Shown here piece by piece: positions 33,521 to 44,200 of a stretch of 64,000 nt of DNA. The stretch lies in contig NZ_BBWV01000001.1 in assembly GCF_000974785.1 (NCBI RefSeq), forward strand, positions 1,116,001 to 1,180,000, in the 5' to 3' direction. This DNA comes from Flavihumibacter petaseus NBRC 106054. GTDB taxonomy: Bacteria; Bacteroidota; Bacteroidia; Chitinophagales; Chitinophagaceae. Under the pieces are notes generated by a model that did no database searches, was not told where the DNA came from, and saw only the letters and a program-made list of their open reading frames with translations. How positions within the stretch are numbered: the first letter of the stretch is position 1; each line of letters starts with the position of its first letter. Position numbers and translations under genes: made by a program.

Positions 33521-35125
33521 CTAAGGCTGCTTGGCCAGACCCAGAGGAGAAAAAAGCAGGTACAACAATATAGCCCCGAGTATCAACAATACCGCGTACA
33601 GGTGTCGCGACTTCCAGGGAGTGACGTCAAGCGGGGCAGACAACCTGCGTTCATAGGGAATATCCAGCGGCTTCCATTTCCCGATCGCCAGCATCAGTAC
33701 AATTGTCAGCACAAACAATATCGCCAGCACATGCAGGAAGTGCAACGGCACCGGCAGAAAGAATTGTGTAATGCCATAGGTAACGATGAAAAACAACAAC
33801 CCCGCTTTCGCCGCAACCGGCGGCACTCGTCTTGTTACAAATCCAACAAATATGATCGTGAATATCGGAATGCTGAACAGGCCACCAACCTTCTGAACAT
33901 AAGTATAAAAGCCACCTTTGGCAAAGATGATCATCGGCGCGATCAGCATGGCCACCAGGCAGACAAACACTTCAAATCTTTTGGCACTGGCTACCAGTGC
34001 TGCCTGGCTCGCCAACTGTTTCCTCCGCTTCAGGCGCGGCTGATAAATATTCAGCATAAATAACGTACTAGCACTGTTCAGCCCCGCATTGAAAGTGGTC
34101 AGCGCAGCCCCGAACAACAATGCAGCCATATACCCTGTATACACCGGCGGAGAAACATCTCCCACCAGTCGGGGGAATACCTCAGCACTGTTCCCAAGGT
34201 TATTATATAAGTGAACTGCAAGCACTCCTGGGACATTGATCAGCAACGGGCACAACAACTTTCCTGCACAGGCCAGCGCAATTCCTTTCTGGCAGGTAGC
34301 CAGATCCCGGGAACCCAGTACCTGCTGCACAATGTATTGCTCAGTTCCCCAGTAATAAAGGTTCACCAATAACATCCCGGTAAATAATGTACCAAAGGGG
34401 ATGGCATCCTGCGCAGAACCGATACTATTGAAATGTTCGGTGTGATTGTTCAGCACTGTCTGCAGTCCCGTCTGCCAGCTGCCACCGCCAATATGCTTCA
34501 CCGCCAGCCACGGCAACAGCAAGCCGCCGGTAAACATGCCGAAGCCAATTGCAGTATCCGAGACAGTGATCGCTTTCATCCCGCCCAGCAGACTGTATAA
34601 CCCGCCAAGCCCACCCATGATCCATACCAGGATCCAGATGCTTGTCCAGTAATCAATTTGAAGATGTTCGGAAAAATGGAACAGGCCGTTGAACCCCACT
34701 GCACCTCCATACAACACGGCAGGCAGCAGGTTCACCATATAATTGATCAGGAAGATCAGGGAAACAATGAGTTTTGTCTGCCGGTCATAACGCATCTCCA
34801 GGTAATCCGGTGTAGTGGCAATCCCGGAGCGGAGGTAGATGGGCATGATGAATTCTGACACGAGCAGCATCGCAAATACCGCCGTAACGCCCCAGCCCAT
34901 CACGCTCATGTTATTGGTATAACTGAGTTCATTCTCTCCGATAAAAGTGGAAGCATTGATATTCGCAAAGAGCAATCCGCTGCCGACCGCAATGAACCCT
35001 AATTTACGGTTGGCAAAGAACAACCCGGATAACGTATTTAGTTGTTCTTTTTTCGTCCTCAGCCATGACACCAGGGCCACAATCCCCGTCAATACCAGGA
35101 AGGTCAGCAAAGCAGTCGCGTTCAT
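33521..35125 (-). CDS. Sodium/solute symporter (SSS family)
   Basis: A 534-residue inner-membrane protein with about 14 hydrophobic helices. SSS signatures: GLFFANRKLGFIAVGSGLLFANINASTFIGE near the start and a central GGLGGLYSLLGGMKAITVSDTAIG. Similar to SGLT-type sugar symporters (PF00474). Last gene of the second SusCD operon (gap 8 bases from the glycosidase), so it probably imports the sugar released by the two glycosidases. Confidence 0.93.
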   Translation of the reverse strand: MNATALLTFLVLTGIVALVSWLRTKKEQLNTLSGLFFANRKLGFIAVGSGLLFANINASTFIGENELSYTNNMSVMGWGVTAVFAMLLVSEFIMPIYLRSGIATTPDYLEMRYDRQTKLIVSLIFLINYMVNLLPAVLYGGAVGFNGLFHFSEHLQIDYWTSIWILVWIMGGLGGLYSLLGGMKAITVSDTAIGFGMFTGGLLLPWLAVKHIGGGSWQTGLQTVLNNHTEHFNSIGSAQDAIPFGTLFTGMLLVNLYYWGTEQYIVQQVLGSRDLATCQKGIALACAGKLLCPLLINVPGVLAVHLYNNLGNSAEVFPRLVGDVSPPVYTGYMAALLFGAALTTFNAGLNSASTLFMLNIYQPRLKRRKQLASQAALVASAKRFEVFVCLVAMLIAPMIIFAKGGFYTYVQKVGGLFSIPIFTIIFVGFVTRRVPPVAAKAGLLFFIVTYGITQFFLPVPLHFLHVLAILFVLTIVLMLAIGKWKPLDIPYERRLSAPLDVTPWKSRHLYAVLLILGAILLYLLFSPLGLAKQP

Positions 35126-35133
35126 GCGCTAAT

Positions 35134-37107
35134 CTACTGAATAAGGATCGAAAGCGGTTTCCGGCCATCCCACTGGTAAGTGCGTGCGGGCTTTCCTGCC
35201 ACTTTCACTGTCACTGAAGTTGCCGTCTTCATTCTTTTCACCATTACATCCACGATTGTGTTACAAATGCTGATGCGTTTCAGTGACATTTCATTCCATC
35301 CAACCGGAAGGTGCGGCGACAACCGGAATTCCCTGAATCCAACAGGATCAAGTCCGAAGAGCCCTTCTGTCAATACGCGCGCATACAAGCCGCTTTCAGC
35401 GGAAAGATGCCGCTGATCCCCTTCAGGCCAGGCCTCGATCGCATACGGTACGTGCTCCCCCAGCAATCTCCGCGAAGAATAATAAGCGAGATAACGGAGA
35501 CAGGTATCCGTAGCACCTGCTTTCAGCAGCCCGCGGAAGGCATATAAGGTTGACCTGTCCCAGAATGTTTTGGAACCCGATTCAGTTAACATGCCATTCC
35601 TTGTCCACAGCCGGTCACTCAGCAATGCCTTGATGGTCTGGTCCCGCCGCTGGTCAAAATTCATCACCAGCGGTAACGCGATCCATGACCGCAGCTTGTC
35701 ATTGCCATCATAATAACGATACGTTTGAAACCCTTCCACAGTGGCACCGAAATACTTTTCAATGGAAGTCTTGAGGGTTGCGGCAGTAGCTTTCCAGTTC
35801 AGCGCGGTGGCCTCCTTACCCAGCGCCTGTGCCAGCCTTGCACCATACTGCAGGGAAGCATAAGTAAGGATATTGGTGGAGAGATTCACTTCGCCGGTAG
35901 GAAACCTTCCTTCCAGTTCATCGGAAGTGGAAGCAATTACACCATCTGTTGTTTTCTTCCGGAGCAGGTATTCATTACACCAGTTCACCAGCGGCCAGAG
36001 TTGCTGCGCCAGGACGGTATCTGCGCGGGTGACAGCAAAAAATGCAGCGCCATAGCCGATCATCGCCTGGTCTCCCCTGTCCCCTGCCCCGTTCCAGTAG
36101 CTGTCTCCCTCTGCTATAATAGAACTGGGTATCGGTTCAAAGGCGGGGTTCATCCAGGAGGCAAATAACCGGAAGCTGTTGATCGCAGACGCAATACCTG
36201 CATCATACCCGAGATACCCGAAAAATGGATTGACATACTCCGCCTGGTCATTGGCCCAGATGGCCGCATAGTATTCCCCACCGCCCGGTGCGTGCAACAG
36301 TCCCGCCTTGGTATCAAAGATGCTTTCTGCCGCCCTGATTTTGGCGAAGGCAAACATACGGTTGATGGTATCATTCGGCGTCGTCAGCACGAGATCGTCT
36401 TTTATGCCTTCGAGGAAAGCCGACCGCTTGCTGAATTCAAATGCCGCCGCATAATAATACGGTGACTCAGTAGCTTTCCTTCCCGAAATGACCAGCCAGC
36501 AATCCCTGGTTTCTCCCGGGGCGAGGGTAAAATTTCCACCGTTGTACATTTTCTGGTTCAGCACATACGCGCCGTATACGCCCTTTTCAGCAGGAGTAAT
36601 GCTGTCGCGGTTGATCTCAGGAATATAGACATCAGCGTCCCGGGTAGTCCGGTTTGAGATCCTGCACCATTCCAGGCAGGCGGCTTTGTCGGCCGACGGG
36701 TAGATCTTACGGTTCAGCACCATGCCACCAGAATGACTGGTCACAGAAAGATACCCGTTGATGTACAGGGAATCCACCTGATCCTGCCAGGGTTGCCCGT
36801 CCACCAATAACTGATCTGTCAGGTTACCCGTGAACCGCCTGATCAATGAACCTCTGGTATCATTGGGAATGGTCCGCAACATGGGGAACACCAGCTTTTT
36901 CTCCAGCACTAATGCACCCTTTTCATTAACGCCATATCGCAGGATCGCCGACAGTTGTCTTCCGCTCATTTCAATATGATCCGAATGTACCTGTGCTTTC
37001 GCTGGTTTCCAGCTGATACCGCCATCCTTCGCAAATTGCCAGATGGGCTTCTGCGCAAACACGGAGCAACCTGCCAGCACCAATGCCAGTATTAAAATAT
37101 GCCTCAT
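35134..37107 (-). CDS. Six-hairpin (alpha/alpha)6 glycosidase, secreted
   Basis: A 657-residue enzyme with a signal peptide (about 1-18, ending SVFAQ). A beta-sandwich N-terminal part (about 20-245) is followed by an (alpha/alpha)6 barrel (about 250-600) with GGGEYYAAIWANDQAEYVNPFF, RGDQAMIGYGAAFF and EGRFPTGEVNLSTN. The Trp-Ala-Asn-Asp and Glu-rich loops are where acid/base residues lie in related glycosidases, but exact residues are not assigned. A C-terminal beta cap ends the chain. It may act on alpha-linked oligosaccharides; no exact family can be named. In an operon with SusCD, a second such enzyme and a symporter. Confidence 0.85.
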   Translation of the reverse strand: MRHILILALVLAGCSVFAQKPIWQFAKDGGISWKPAKAQVHSDHIEMSGRQLSAILRYGVNEKGALVLEKKLVFPMLRTIPNDTRGSLIRRFTGNLTDQLLVDGQPWQDQVDSLYINGYLSVTSHSGGMVLNRKIYPSADKAACLEWCRISNRTTRDADVYIPEINRDSITPAEKGVYGAYVLNQKMYNGGNFTLAPGETRDCWLVISGRKATESPYYYAAAFEFSKRSAFLEGIKDDLVLTTPNDTINRMFAFAKIRAAESIFDTKAGLLHAPGGGEYYAAIWANDQAEYVNPFFGYLGYDAGIASAINSFRLFASWMNPAFEPIPSSIIAEGDSYWNGAGDRGDQAMIGYGAAFFAVTRADTVLAQQLWPLVNWCNEYLLRKKTTDGVIASTSDELEGRFPTGEVNLSTNILTYASLQYGARLAQALGKEATALNWKATAATLKTSIEKYFGATVEGFQTYRYYDGNDKLRSWIALPLVMNFDQRRDQTIKALLSDRLWTRNGMLTESGSKTFWDRSTLYAFRGLLKAGATDTCLRYLAYYSSRRLLGEHVPYAIEAWPEGDQRHLSAESGLYARVLTEGLFGLDPVGFREFRLSPHLPVGWNEMSLKRISICNTIVDVMVKRMKTATSVTVKVAGKPARTYQWDGRKPLSILIQ

Positions 37108-37121
37108 TTGGTTGATTTAAA

Positions 37122-38132
37122 CTATAGTGTACTTCGTTTAGCGAGAACGGTGGGCACCGTAATGCGGATGGTTTCACGGTTCAGCACAGCCATGGCTGCC
37201 TGTCTACCCATCTGTCCGAAATCAGCCGAATAAGTAGTGATTCCGACAAATTCCTTGGCAGGTTCATCATTGTGGGACAGTAGCCCCACATCCTTTCCTG
37301 CTTTATATTTTTTGGCTTTGCATTCCTTCAGGATTTCCCACATGGCAAAGTTGTCCAGCGTAAAATAAACCTTCCCTTTTTCGATGGTTCCCGGAATATA
37401 TTCCCGAACCACCTTTCCCTTAACCTTGAATTTTTTCCGGAATGCCTGGAAGGAAGCAACGATCTCCTTCGGGTCAAGTGAATCGGGTGAGTGAAAAAAT
37501 ATGAACTCATCAAATTTCTTGATCTCCTCCGCGAGTTCGGAAAAAGCATGATAGGATGCCTTTTCGAATTCCTGGGTGATATGATTGAACACGCCGCTGA
37601 TGGGCTCAAACCTGTCCACCATCAGGAACTTGTTCCGGGGAATGGATTCCAGCAATTCTTTGGAACGAGGGTGGGGAATCGGCGCCACCACATACATACC
37701 GAACTGGCCCCTGATGCGCTGCAGGATCGTATCAAAGATGTCGATATTACCGTGATGGAAAAACACCTGCAACTCCACCTGCTTCCCCAGCACATTCCTG
37801 AAATTCCGGTAAAACTGTTCCTCGAAACTGTCGAGGTTATACATAATCAGGGCACATTTCAGCAACTGTTCTGTACTGCCATTGGCCACATAATACCCAA
37901 GCCTGTTCTTGGAAGCAATGATCCCCCTGCCCACCAGTTCACGGTATCCTTTCATGATCGTTTCCCGGGAAAAATGCAGCTCCCGGATCATTGTGTTGAC
38001 AGATGGAAGCGCATCCTCCTTCGCCAGCACACCGTCGTTGATGGCATTGATCACCCCCTGCACCAGCCGGTCATGCTTGGAATAAGCGGATACCTGCTTT
38101 AACTCATTAATCTTATCATACAGATCTGCCAT
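37122..38132 (-). CDS. GntR-family regulator with LacI-like sensor domain
   Basis: A 336-residue protein: winged-helix DNA-binding domain (about 15-85, LPSVNTMIRELHFSRETIMKGYRELVGRGIIASKNRLGYYVA) and a periplasmic-binding-protein-like effector domain (about 95-336, GMYVVAPIPHPRS, DRFEPISGVFNHI, DVGLLSHNDEPAKEFVGITTYSADFGQMGRQAA) as in LacI/AraR. Encoded within the operon between two glycosidase genes, 9 and 14 bases from its neighbours. Probably senses the sugar released by the operon and controls it; no clear operator was identified near the susC promoter. Confidence 0.93.
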   Translation of the reverse strand: MADLYDKINELKQVSAYSKHDRLVQGVINAINDGVLAKEDALPSVNTMIRELHFSRETIMKGYRELVGRGIIASKNRLGYYVANGSTEQLLKCALIMYNLDSFEEQFYRNFRNVLGKQVELQVFFHHGNIDIFDTILQRIRGQFGMYVVAPIPHPRSKELLESIPRNKFLMVDRFEPISGVFNHITQEFEKASYHAFSELAEEIKKFDEFIFFHSPDSLDPKEIVASFQAFRKKFKVKGKVVREYIPGTIEKGKVYFTLDNFAMWEILKECKAKKYKAGKDVGLLSHNDEPAKEFVGITTYSADFGQMGRQAAMAVLNRETIRITVPTVLAKRSTL

Positions 38133-38141
38133 GAAACTTTT

Positions 38142-39557
38142 TTAGTCGGTCAACGATGCGGTGATCCCTTTACCGGGGCGCAGTGTAACGTCAATATAAG
38201 AAATAATATTACCCAATTTACCTTGCTGCTGCGTCGCCTTAATGCGCTTTTTACCGACGCGGATATAATCATGCCGCCCTGCAAAGCCCGCCCGCCAATG
38301 CATGGCCCGCCCACCTTTCATCAGGAGCGTACTGCTCTTTCCATCCTGCTGCAGCGTGAGTTTACCGCCGAGTACGGGCACTTCTCCAATAGTGCTCGGA
38401 ACGCCATCCTGCCCACGGTAAACAGTACTTATCCGTCCGTATCGGCTGTCCGCATCAACACCCATCAGTCCGCGTACAAATGCATCCACTACCCCATAGG
38501 ACACTTCAGGATACTCTCTCCTTTTGGTAGCCGGGTCTGACAGTTGCAGCAGGTATTCATAAGCTTTCTTTTCATAGCCATTCTGGTACAGCCAGGCCGG
38601 CAGATACGATGTCGTTTCCACATTCCATTCCTTACCCACCAGTTGCTCTACCGTCGCACGCAGTCTTGCGCTGTCGGTCAGTGCATCAAACCATAGCAAA
38701 AAAACCTCGCCCTCTCCCTTCCCATATGCTCCCTGTCGGGTCAGGTAAGTATTGTATGACTGGCTGTTTTTGTCCCACCAGTTTTTATCGATCTCTTCCC
38801 GGTAAGCTGTTGCCAGCGCACCATAACGGGTATCGCCGGTAATATCAGCACCTGTCTGAAAACCCCGCGAAAGTGCTGCTACCAGGTCCACCCCCATATT
38901 CAGCCCGGGAACATTTTCAGTATAAGAGCCTAGTCCCCGGCAGGTATGAAAATTATCTGTACTGTCAAAAGGCACCGGTGCATTGAGATAAGCAGGCCGG
39001 CTATGCAGGTCACCGGGCTGCAGTTTCCAACGGTCCACATAATCATGCAGACTTCGCTGCAGAAAATTATTGAACACCGGCCCGCTGATATAGGAGCTGT
39101 CCCCGGTCCACAGGTACAACCGCCAGCAGGCATAAATGACATCGAAATTGGCATTCAGGTTATACCAGAAGGCCTTGTCGTTCCTGTAATCTTCCGGTGC
39201 GGGCACCCCCTGGTTATTGATCTCCCAGAAGGAACACCAATCCTTTTCTTCAGAAATGCCCTGCAGGAAGCGGGAGAACATGTTACTGTTCTCCCTGCTC
39301 ATTCCCAACAGTTCTGCTGCAATGCACTGGTGTGACACATCCCGCATGCAAAAGGCATTTCTCGACGGCAACGCTGCTTCATACCACGGCCCCACCCCAT
39401 CCTTTGGGTTGCCGCGATAAGACAATGCCATCGCTTTCACATTGTCAAATGCCCGTTGCAGCAATGTGTCACCGGAGGAAAACTGAACTCCTCCCTGGGC
39501 CGATACCACCGTCCGGATCAGCACCAGTAATGTAACCAACCAAATTCTTACCATCAT
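38142..39557 (-). CDS. Second six-hairpin glycosidase, secreted
   Basis: A 471-residue protein with a signal peptide (about 1-20, ending VVSAQ). Almost the whole chain is an (alpha/alpha)6 barrel: PWYEAALPSRNAFCMRDVSHQ, then NANFDVIYACWRLYLWTGD, and GKGEGEVFLLWFDALTD, followed by a short beta domain. The arrangement resembles alpha-L-rhamnosidase- or glucanotransferase-like six-hairpin enzymes, without a confident family call. Tightly packed between SusD (7 bases) and the GntR gene (9 bases). Probably trims the oligosaccharide bound by SusCD. Confidence 0.82.
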   Translation of the reverse strand: MMVRIWLVTLLVLIRTVVSAQGGVQFSSGDTLLQRAFDNVKAMALSYRGNPKDGVGPWYEAALPSRNAFCMRDVSHQCIAAELLGMSRENSNMFSRFLQGISEEKDWCSFWEINNQGVPAPEDYRNDKAFWYNLNANFDVIYACWRLYLWTGDSSYISGPVFNNFLQRSLHDYVDRWKLQPGDLHSRPAYLNAPVPFDSTDNFHTCRGLGSYTENVPGLNMGVDLVAALSRGFQTGADITGDTRYGALATAYREEIDKNWWDKNSQSYNTYLTRQGAYGKGEGEVFLLWFDALTDSARLRATVEQLVGKEWNVETTSYLPAWLYQNGYEKKAYEYLLQLSDPATKRREYPEVSYGVVDAFVRGLMGVDADSRYGRISTVYRGQDGVPSTIGEVPVLGGKLTLQQDGKSSTLLMKGGRAMHWRAGFAGRHDYIRVGKKRIKATQQQGKLGNIISYIDVTLRPGKGITASLTD

Positions 39558-39564
39558 ACTCGAA

Positions 39565-41241
39565 TCAATTATACCCCGGGTTCTGCGGCAACCCGGTCCT
39601 TTCTATTTCTGTTCTGGGAATCGGCAACAGGTAGTTGCTGACATCAAAATAACGTTGTTCCAGGGTTTTGTACTCATAAGTTTTAGCGCCGTTGGAACTG
39701 CGGGTAATGATCACCTGCCGCGCAGGGAGATTATCGGTGGTCTCTGCAATTTTCCAGCGCCGCACATCATAGTAGCGATGCCCTTCAAAACAAAGCTCCA
39801 CCTGCCTTTCACTCCTGATCCTGTTTTCCAGTGCCACGCCAGATTCCGTGAGCGGCGTAGTGATACCTGCCCTTTCCCTTACTTTATCGAGGTACTCCCG
39901 CGCTACAGCCTCATGCCCCAGGTTAAATTCCGCTTCTGCATAATTGAGGTAGATCTCACTCAGCCTCGACAAGATCCAGAACTTGTTGGTCTGGGTAGTC
40001 AGGTTGAAGTCAAAGGTCGTATCCATATACTTCCGCAGGCTATACCTGGTTTCGCTGTTGTTCCAGGTATCAATACCCTGGGGTGAATCCATTCCGCCTT
40101 CATAGAACTCAGCTTCTGTTCCGGTAGGATTCGTAGCATTGATGCGATAAGTAAAGTACGCCGGGTTACCAAGAGGCCGCCCATCGTGAACAATATCAGC
40201 ATAAAAACGGGGATCCCGGTTGAGATAGGGCTTTTGCGGATCGTATCCTGATGTTGCATCCGTAATCGCCTTTCCATCAGCCATGCCAAAGGCATCCACC
40301 AGGTTCTGCGTCGGTGCAAAGGCAGCCCATCCATGATATCCGCTGGGATAACACATCATTTCAATGCCGCAGAAGGCATCCCAGTTATATTGTTTGTTTG
40401 ACAAACGCATGCCGATCAGCTCTTCGTTGAACGTGGTAAAAATATCAGCATAGTTGCCACGGTAGAGCGAGAACTGGTTCAGGTCAATCACTGCCTTCGC
40501 AGCTGCAGCAGCAGCAGTCCATTTCGATTGATCATTACCGGTATTCCACTGCGCACTGGCAGCATACAGCAGCAGCCGAGATTTGATCGCCAGTGCCAGC
40601 GGTGCGGTTGCCTTGCCCGTTGTAGAAGAATTGGTCGACAATGGCAACAGTTCCGCTGCCTTGTCGAGCTCGCTCACTACAAAGGATACTGTTTCCTCGT
40701 AGGTACTGCGGGTTGCATTGAATTCGGAGTTGAGGTTAAATGGCTCCGTGATGATCGGAACGCCGCCATAATCATTCACCAGCTGGAAATACGCATAAGC
40801 CCGAAGAAACAGCACTTCCCCTTTCAGCCTGTTCCGGTAATTCTCATCCCCGGGTATCTCATCCACTTTGGAAAGGAAAAGGTTTGCATTCTGGATCTGG
40901 TAATAGTTTTTAGCCCAGATATCGAAGTCTCCGGTATTATCCGGAGACAGGATCCCCTTGTTGATCACGCTGCGTACACCGGCGTAATCAAACTTATTGA
41001 ACCCTTCATCCGCCGCACAGGAAAGCAGGTAGCTGCGGTTGATGGATTTGCCCCAATCATAGGTGGTGGTGGGCAGTACGTTATAGATATTGTTCACAAA
41101 TGCCTCTGCGAGTTTCAGATCCGACCAGACGGACTGATCGGTATAGGAATCGAGCGGCGCCTTATCCAGCACTTTGTTGCAGGACAGTGAAAACAGGCTG
41201 CAGGTAGCAAGGGCAATCCTGAATATATTGGCAGGTTTCAT
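39565..41241 (-). CDS. SusD/RagB-family lipoprotein (second locus)
   Basis: About 558 residues from ATG 41241 (MKPANIFRIAL); lipobox SLSC with Cys21. RagB/SusD features: DKAPLDSYTDQSVWSDLKLAEAFVNNIYNVLP, EVLFLRAYAYFQLVNDYGGVPII, and the C-terminal ENRIRSERQVELCFEGHRYYDVRRWKIAE. The partner SusC ends 29 bases upstream. Binds the substrate at the surface over the SusC channel. Confidence 0.96.
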   Translation of the reverse strand: MKPANIFRIALATCSLFSLSCNKVLDKAPLDSYTDQSVWSDLKLAEAFVNNIYNVLPTTTYDWGKSINRSYLLSCAADEGFNKFDYAGVRSVINKGILSPDNTGDFDIWAKNYYQIQNANLFLSKVDEIPGDENYRNRLKGEVLFLRAYAYFQLVNDYGGVPIITEPFNLNSEFNATRSTYEETVSFVVSELDKAAELLPLSTNSSTTGKATAPLALAIKSRLLLYAASAQWNTGNDQSKWTAAAAAAKAVIDLNQFSLYRGNYADIFTTFNEELIGMRLSNKQYNWDAFCGIEMMCYPSGYHGWAAFAPTQNLVDAFGMADGKAITDATSGYDPQKPYLNRDPRFYADIVHDGRPLGNPAYFTYRINATNPTGTEAEFYEGGMDSPQGIDTWNNSETRYSLRKYMDTTFDFNLTTQTNKFWILSRLSEIYLNYAEAEFNLGHEAVAREYLDKVRERAGITTPLTESGVALENRIRSERQVELCFEGHRYYDVRRWKIAETTDNLPARQVIITRSSNGAKTYEYKTLEQRYFDVSNYLLPIPRTEIERTGLPQNPGYN

Positions 41242-41270
41242 AATCGTCAATTGGTTGTGAATAAATTGGT

Positions 41271-44200
41271 TTACAGTCCCACGTTAATGCCGAAGCGGAA
41301 CATCCTTGTCTGCGGATAATTCACACCGGTGATATTATTGGTTTCGGGGTCAACACCGTACTGCTTCATCTTGTCAAACGACAAGAGATTGAATCCGCTG
41401 ACATAAACCCTCAGGTTATTGAGTCCCGCACGGGAGTACACCTTTGCCGGCACCGAATAGGACAGCTCAACTGATTTCAGGCGCAGGAAAGCTGCATTTC
41501 TCAACCAGAAATCCGCATAAATACTGTTATAGGTATCGTTTGAATTGAATGCCCTCGGATACTGTGCATCCGGCGTCTGTTCTGTCCACCGGCCATCGTA
41601 CAACCATTGCGGCGGAGCGATCAGCGATCCCTGCATCTGAGACAGGATCATTTGTTTGGCCATCGCCTGACCAGAGAAAAGCATGTTCAGTGCAAAACCT
41701 TTATAGGCACCGGCCAGTGTCAGGCCATACACCAGTTTGGGTGTGGCGGATTCATATTTCCGCACCCGGTCATTGCTGGTAATTACACCATTGCCATCAA
41801 TGTCTTTGATATGCAAGTCACCTGGTGTGGCGCCGGGCAGGTGAACGGATTCATCCACTTCCTTCTGCGTATGATAGATGCCATTGGTTTCATACACCAG
41901 CCAGGAATCAATGGGATAGCCCTCAGATTTCTGCCATTCCGGAACATTGGCTGCCTCATCACGGAACAACACTTTGCTCTTGGCATAGGTCATATTACCG
42001 CCGATGCTGTAACTGAACGCACCAGCCCTGTTGTTGTAAACCAGGGAGAGGTCTACCCCGCGGTTAAGCGACTTACCGATATTCTCTGCCGGAAGCGACA
42101 TACCGGTGTACAGGGGAATGGAAGCGCTCCGCTGTGCGAGGATATCCTCCCGCAGGTACCGGAAATAGTCGATGCTGAAATTGAGCTTGTTGTTGAGGAA
42201 GGTCGCATCCAGGCCTATGTTCCTGGTATCCTGTGTTTCCCAGGTAATATTGGTATTGGGGGTGCTGGACAGGTTAATGGAACTGGCGAGTGCGTAATCA
42301 TCGCCAAAATAGGTATAGTAGTTCTTGTTGGTAACCAGCTGGTACCGGGTAAGGAAGAGATACTGTGCAACAGCATCACTACCCATTTTGCCCCATGAAC
42401 CACGCAGCTTCAGCTGGTTGATGAACCGGATATTGTCGCGGAAAAATTTCTCTTCAGAAATGCGCCAGCCTGCTGATACAGCGGGAAACATCCCCCAGCG
42501 GTTTTCTTCCGGGAAATTGAAGGATCCGTTGTAACGGAAGGAGACTTCAGCCATGTATTTGTTCGCATAGTTATAGGCAAGCCTGCCCAGTACACTGGCG
42601 CGGCCGTCCTGTGCAGCTGCTCCTGTTGCCAGCTGTCCCTCAGCACTGCCGGTAAAGATCTGGTCAATCTGCTCACTCAGCAGGTTCTTTCTGAAAGCAT
42701 AGGTCTGCGAATAATTGGAATTCGTCTGCTCATACCCCACAAACGCGTTAAAGTTGTGCTGGCCGAATTGCCGGTCATACGCCATCTTAATGAAATAGGT
42801 ACTGGCAGTAGTAAAGCGCTCGTCCTGCGTGATGCTGGTCTGCGCCGTTGAGGACTTCTGGTTACTGTAAGTATCGGTGGTCTTATTGTAGGAGTACGCG
42901 TCCCAGGGTTTGGTGAAGATCTTCTCGGTGCGGTAGTTCACATCGTAGGAAGCATAGCCGCTAACGGAAAGCCCCTGCGTGATGAAAGGCAGCTGCCATT
43001 CAAATCCCGCCTGGGGATTGAGGATGTAGTTCCTTGGCTTATCGTATCCGGGCGCATCGGTAACCAGGATGACCGGGTTCCGGCCATTGGCAACACCCGC
43101 ACTGAGTGAACCGTTGGGCCAGTACACCGGTACAAAGGGGTAAAGCGAACGGGTCTCATGCAGGATGCTGTTCACACCGTAAGTGGGATAATTCCTGGTT
43201 TCATTCCTGAAAGCGATATCAAGATTGACTTTCAGGTTTTTGGAGATCCGTGCATCGATGTTTGACCGGATATTGAACTGTTTGTAATGCTCAATACTGT
43301 TTCTGAAGTTGCTGGACTGATCCAGGTACTGCCCGCTGAAATAGTAGCGGACATTTTCATTTCCACCATTTACAGAAAGTGAGTGTGCGGTTTGCGGAGC
43401 ACTTTTGCGGAACACTTCATTGTACCAGTCGGTGCTGGTATAATTGGGATCGTTGCCCGCCTTATACTTTTCTATTTCTTCAGTTGCATAAGTATTCGGA
43501 TTGATCTCGTTGTAATAGGTCATGTACTGCCAGGCGTTAACGGTTTCCGGCAGCCGTGTCAGCTGCTGGATGCCATAGGAACCATCATACTGAATGGTAG
43601 CCTTTCCACTTTTTCCTCTTTTAGTAGTAACCAGGATGACCCCATTGGCAGAACGCACGCCGTAAATAGCCGCCGATGCATCCTTAAGCACGGTAATGTT
43701 TTCAATGTCGGAGGGATTGATCCGGCTGAAGTCACGGTCAGGAATTCCATCCACCACGATCAACGGAGCAGTACCACCGCCAAAGGAGTTAAAGCCCCTG
43801 ATCAGCAATGTAGAGGCGTCATCACCCGGTCTCCCGGAACGGTTGTTGGCGATTACACCCGGTACCCGGCCGGCAATGGCATTCGACACGTTGGCGGAAG
43901 AACTCTGCACCAGGTCAGTGCCTTTCACCGAAGCCACGGCGCCGGTAAGGGTGGCCTTTTTCTGTGACCCGTAACCCACTACCACTACTTCATTCATGGA
44001 GCGGGCTTCGGGACTGATAACAAGGTTCATCGGCTGTGTGCCATCCGCTTTCACTTCAAGGGGGGAGAATCCTGTGAAGCTGATGAGCAGCGCCGCTTTG
44101 GACGCAACGGTGATGGAGAACTGGCCATCCGCGCCTGAGGAAACCGTGTTGGTTGTTCCTTTTTCCTGGATGGTGGCACCGGCAACCGGTTCGCCTTTGT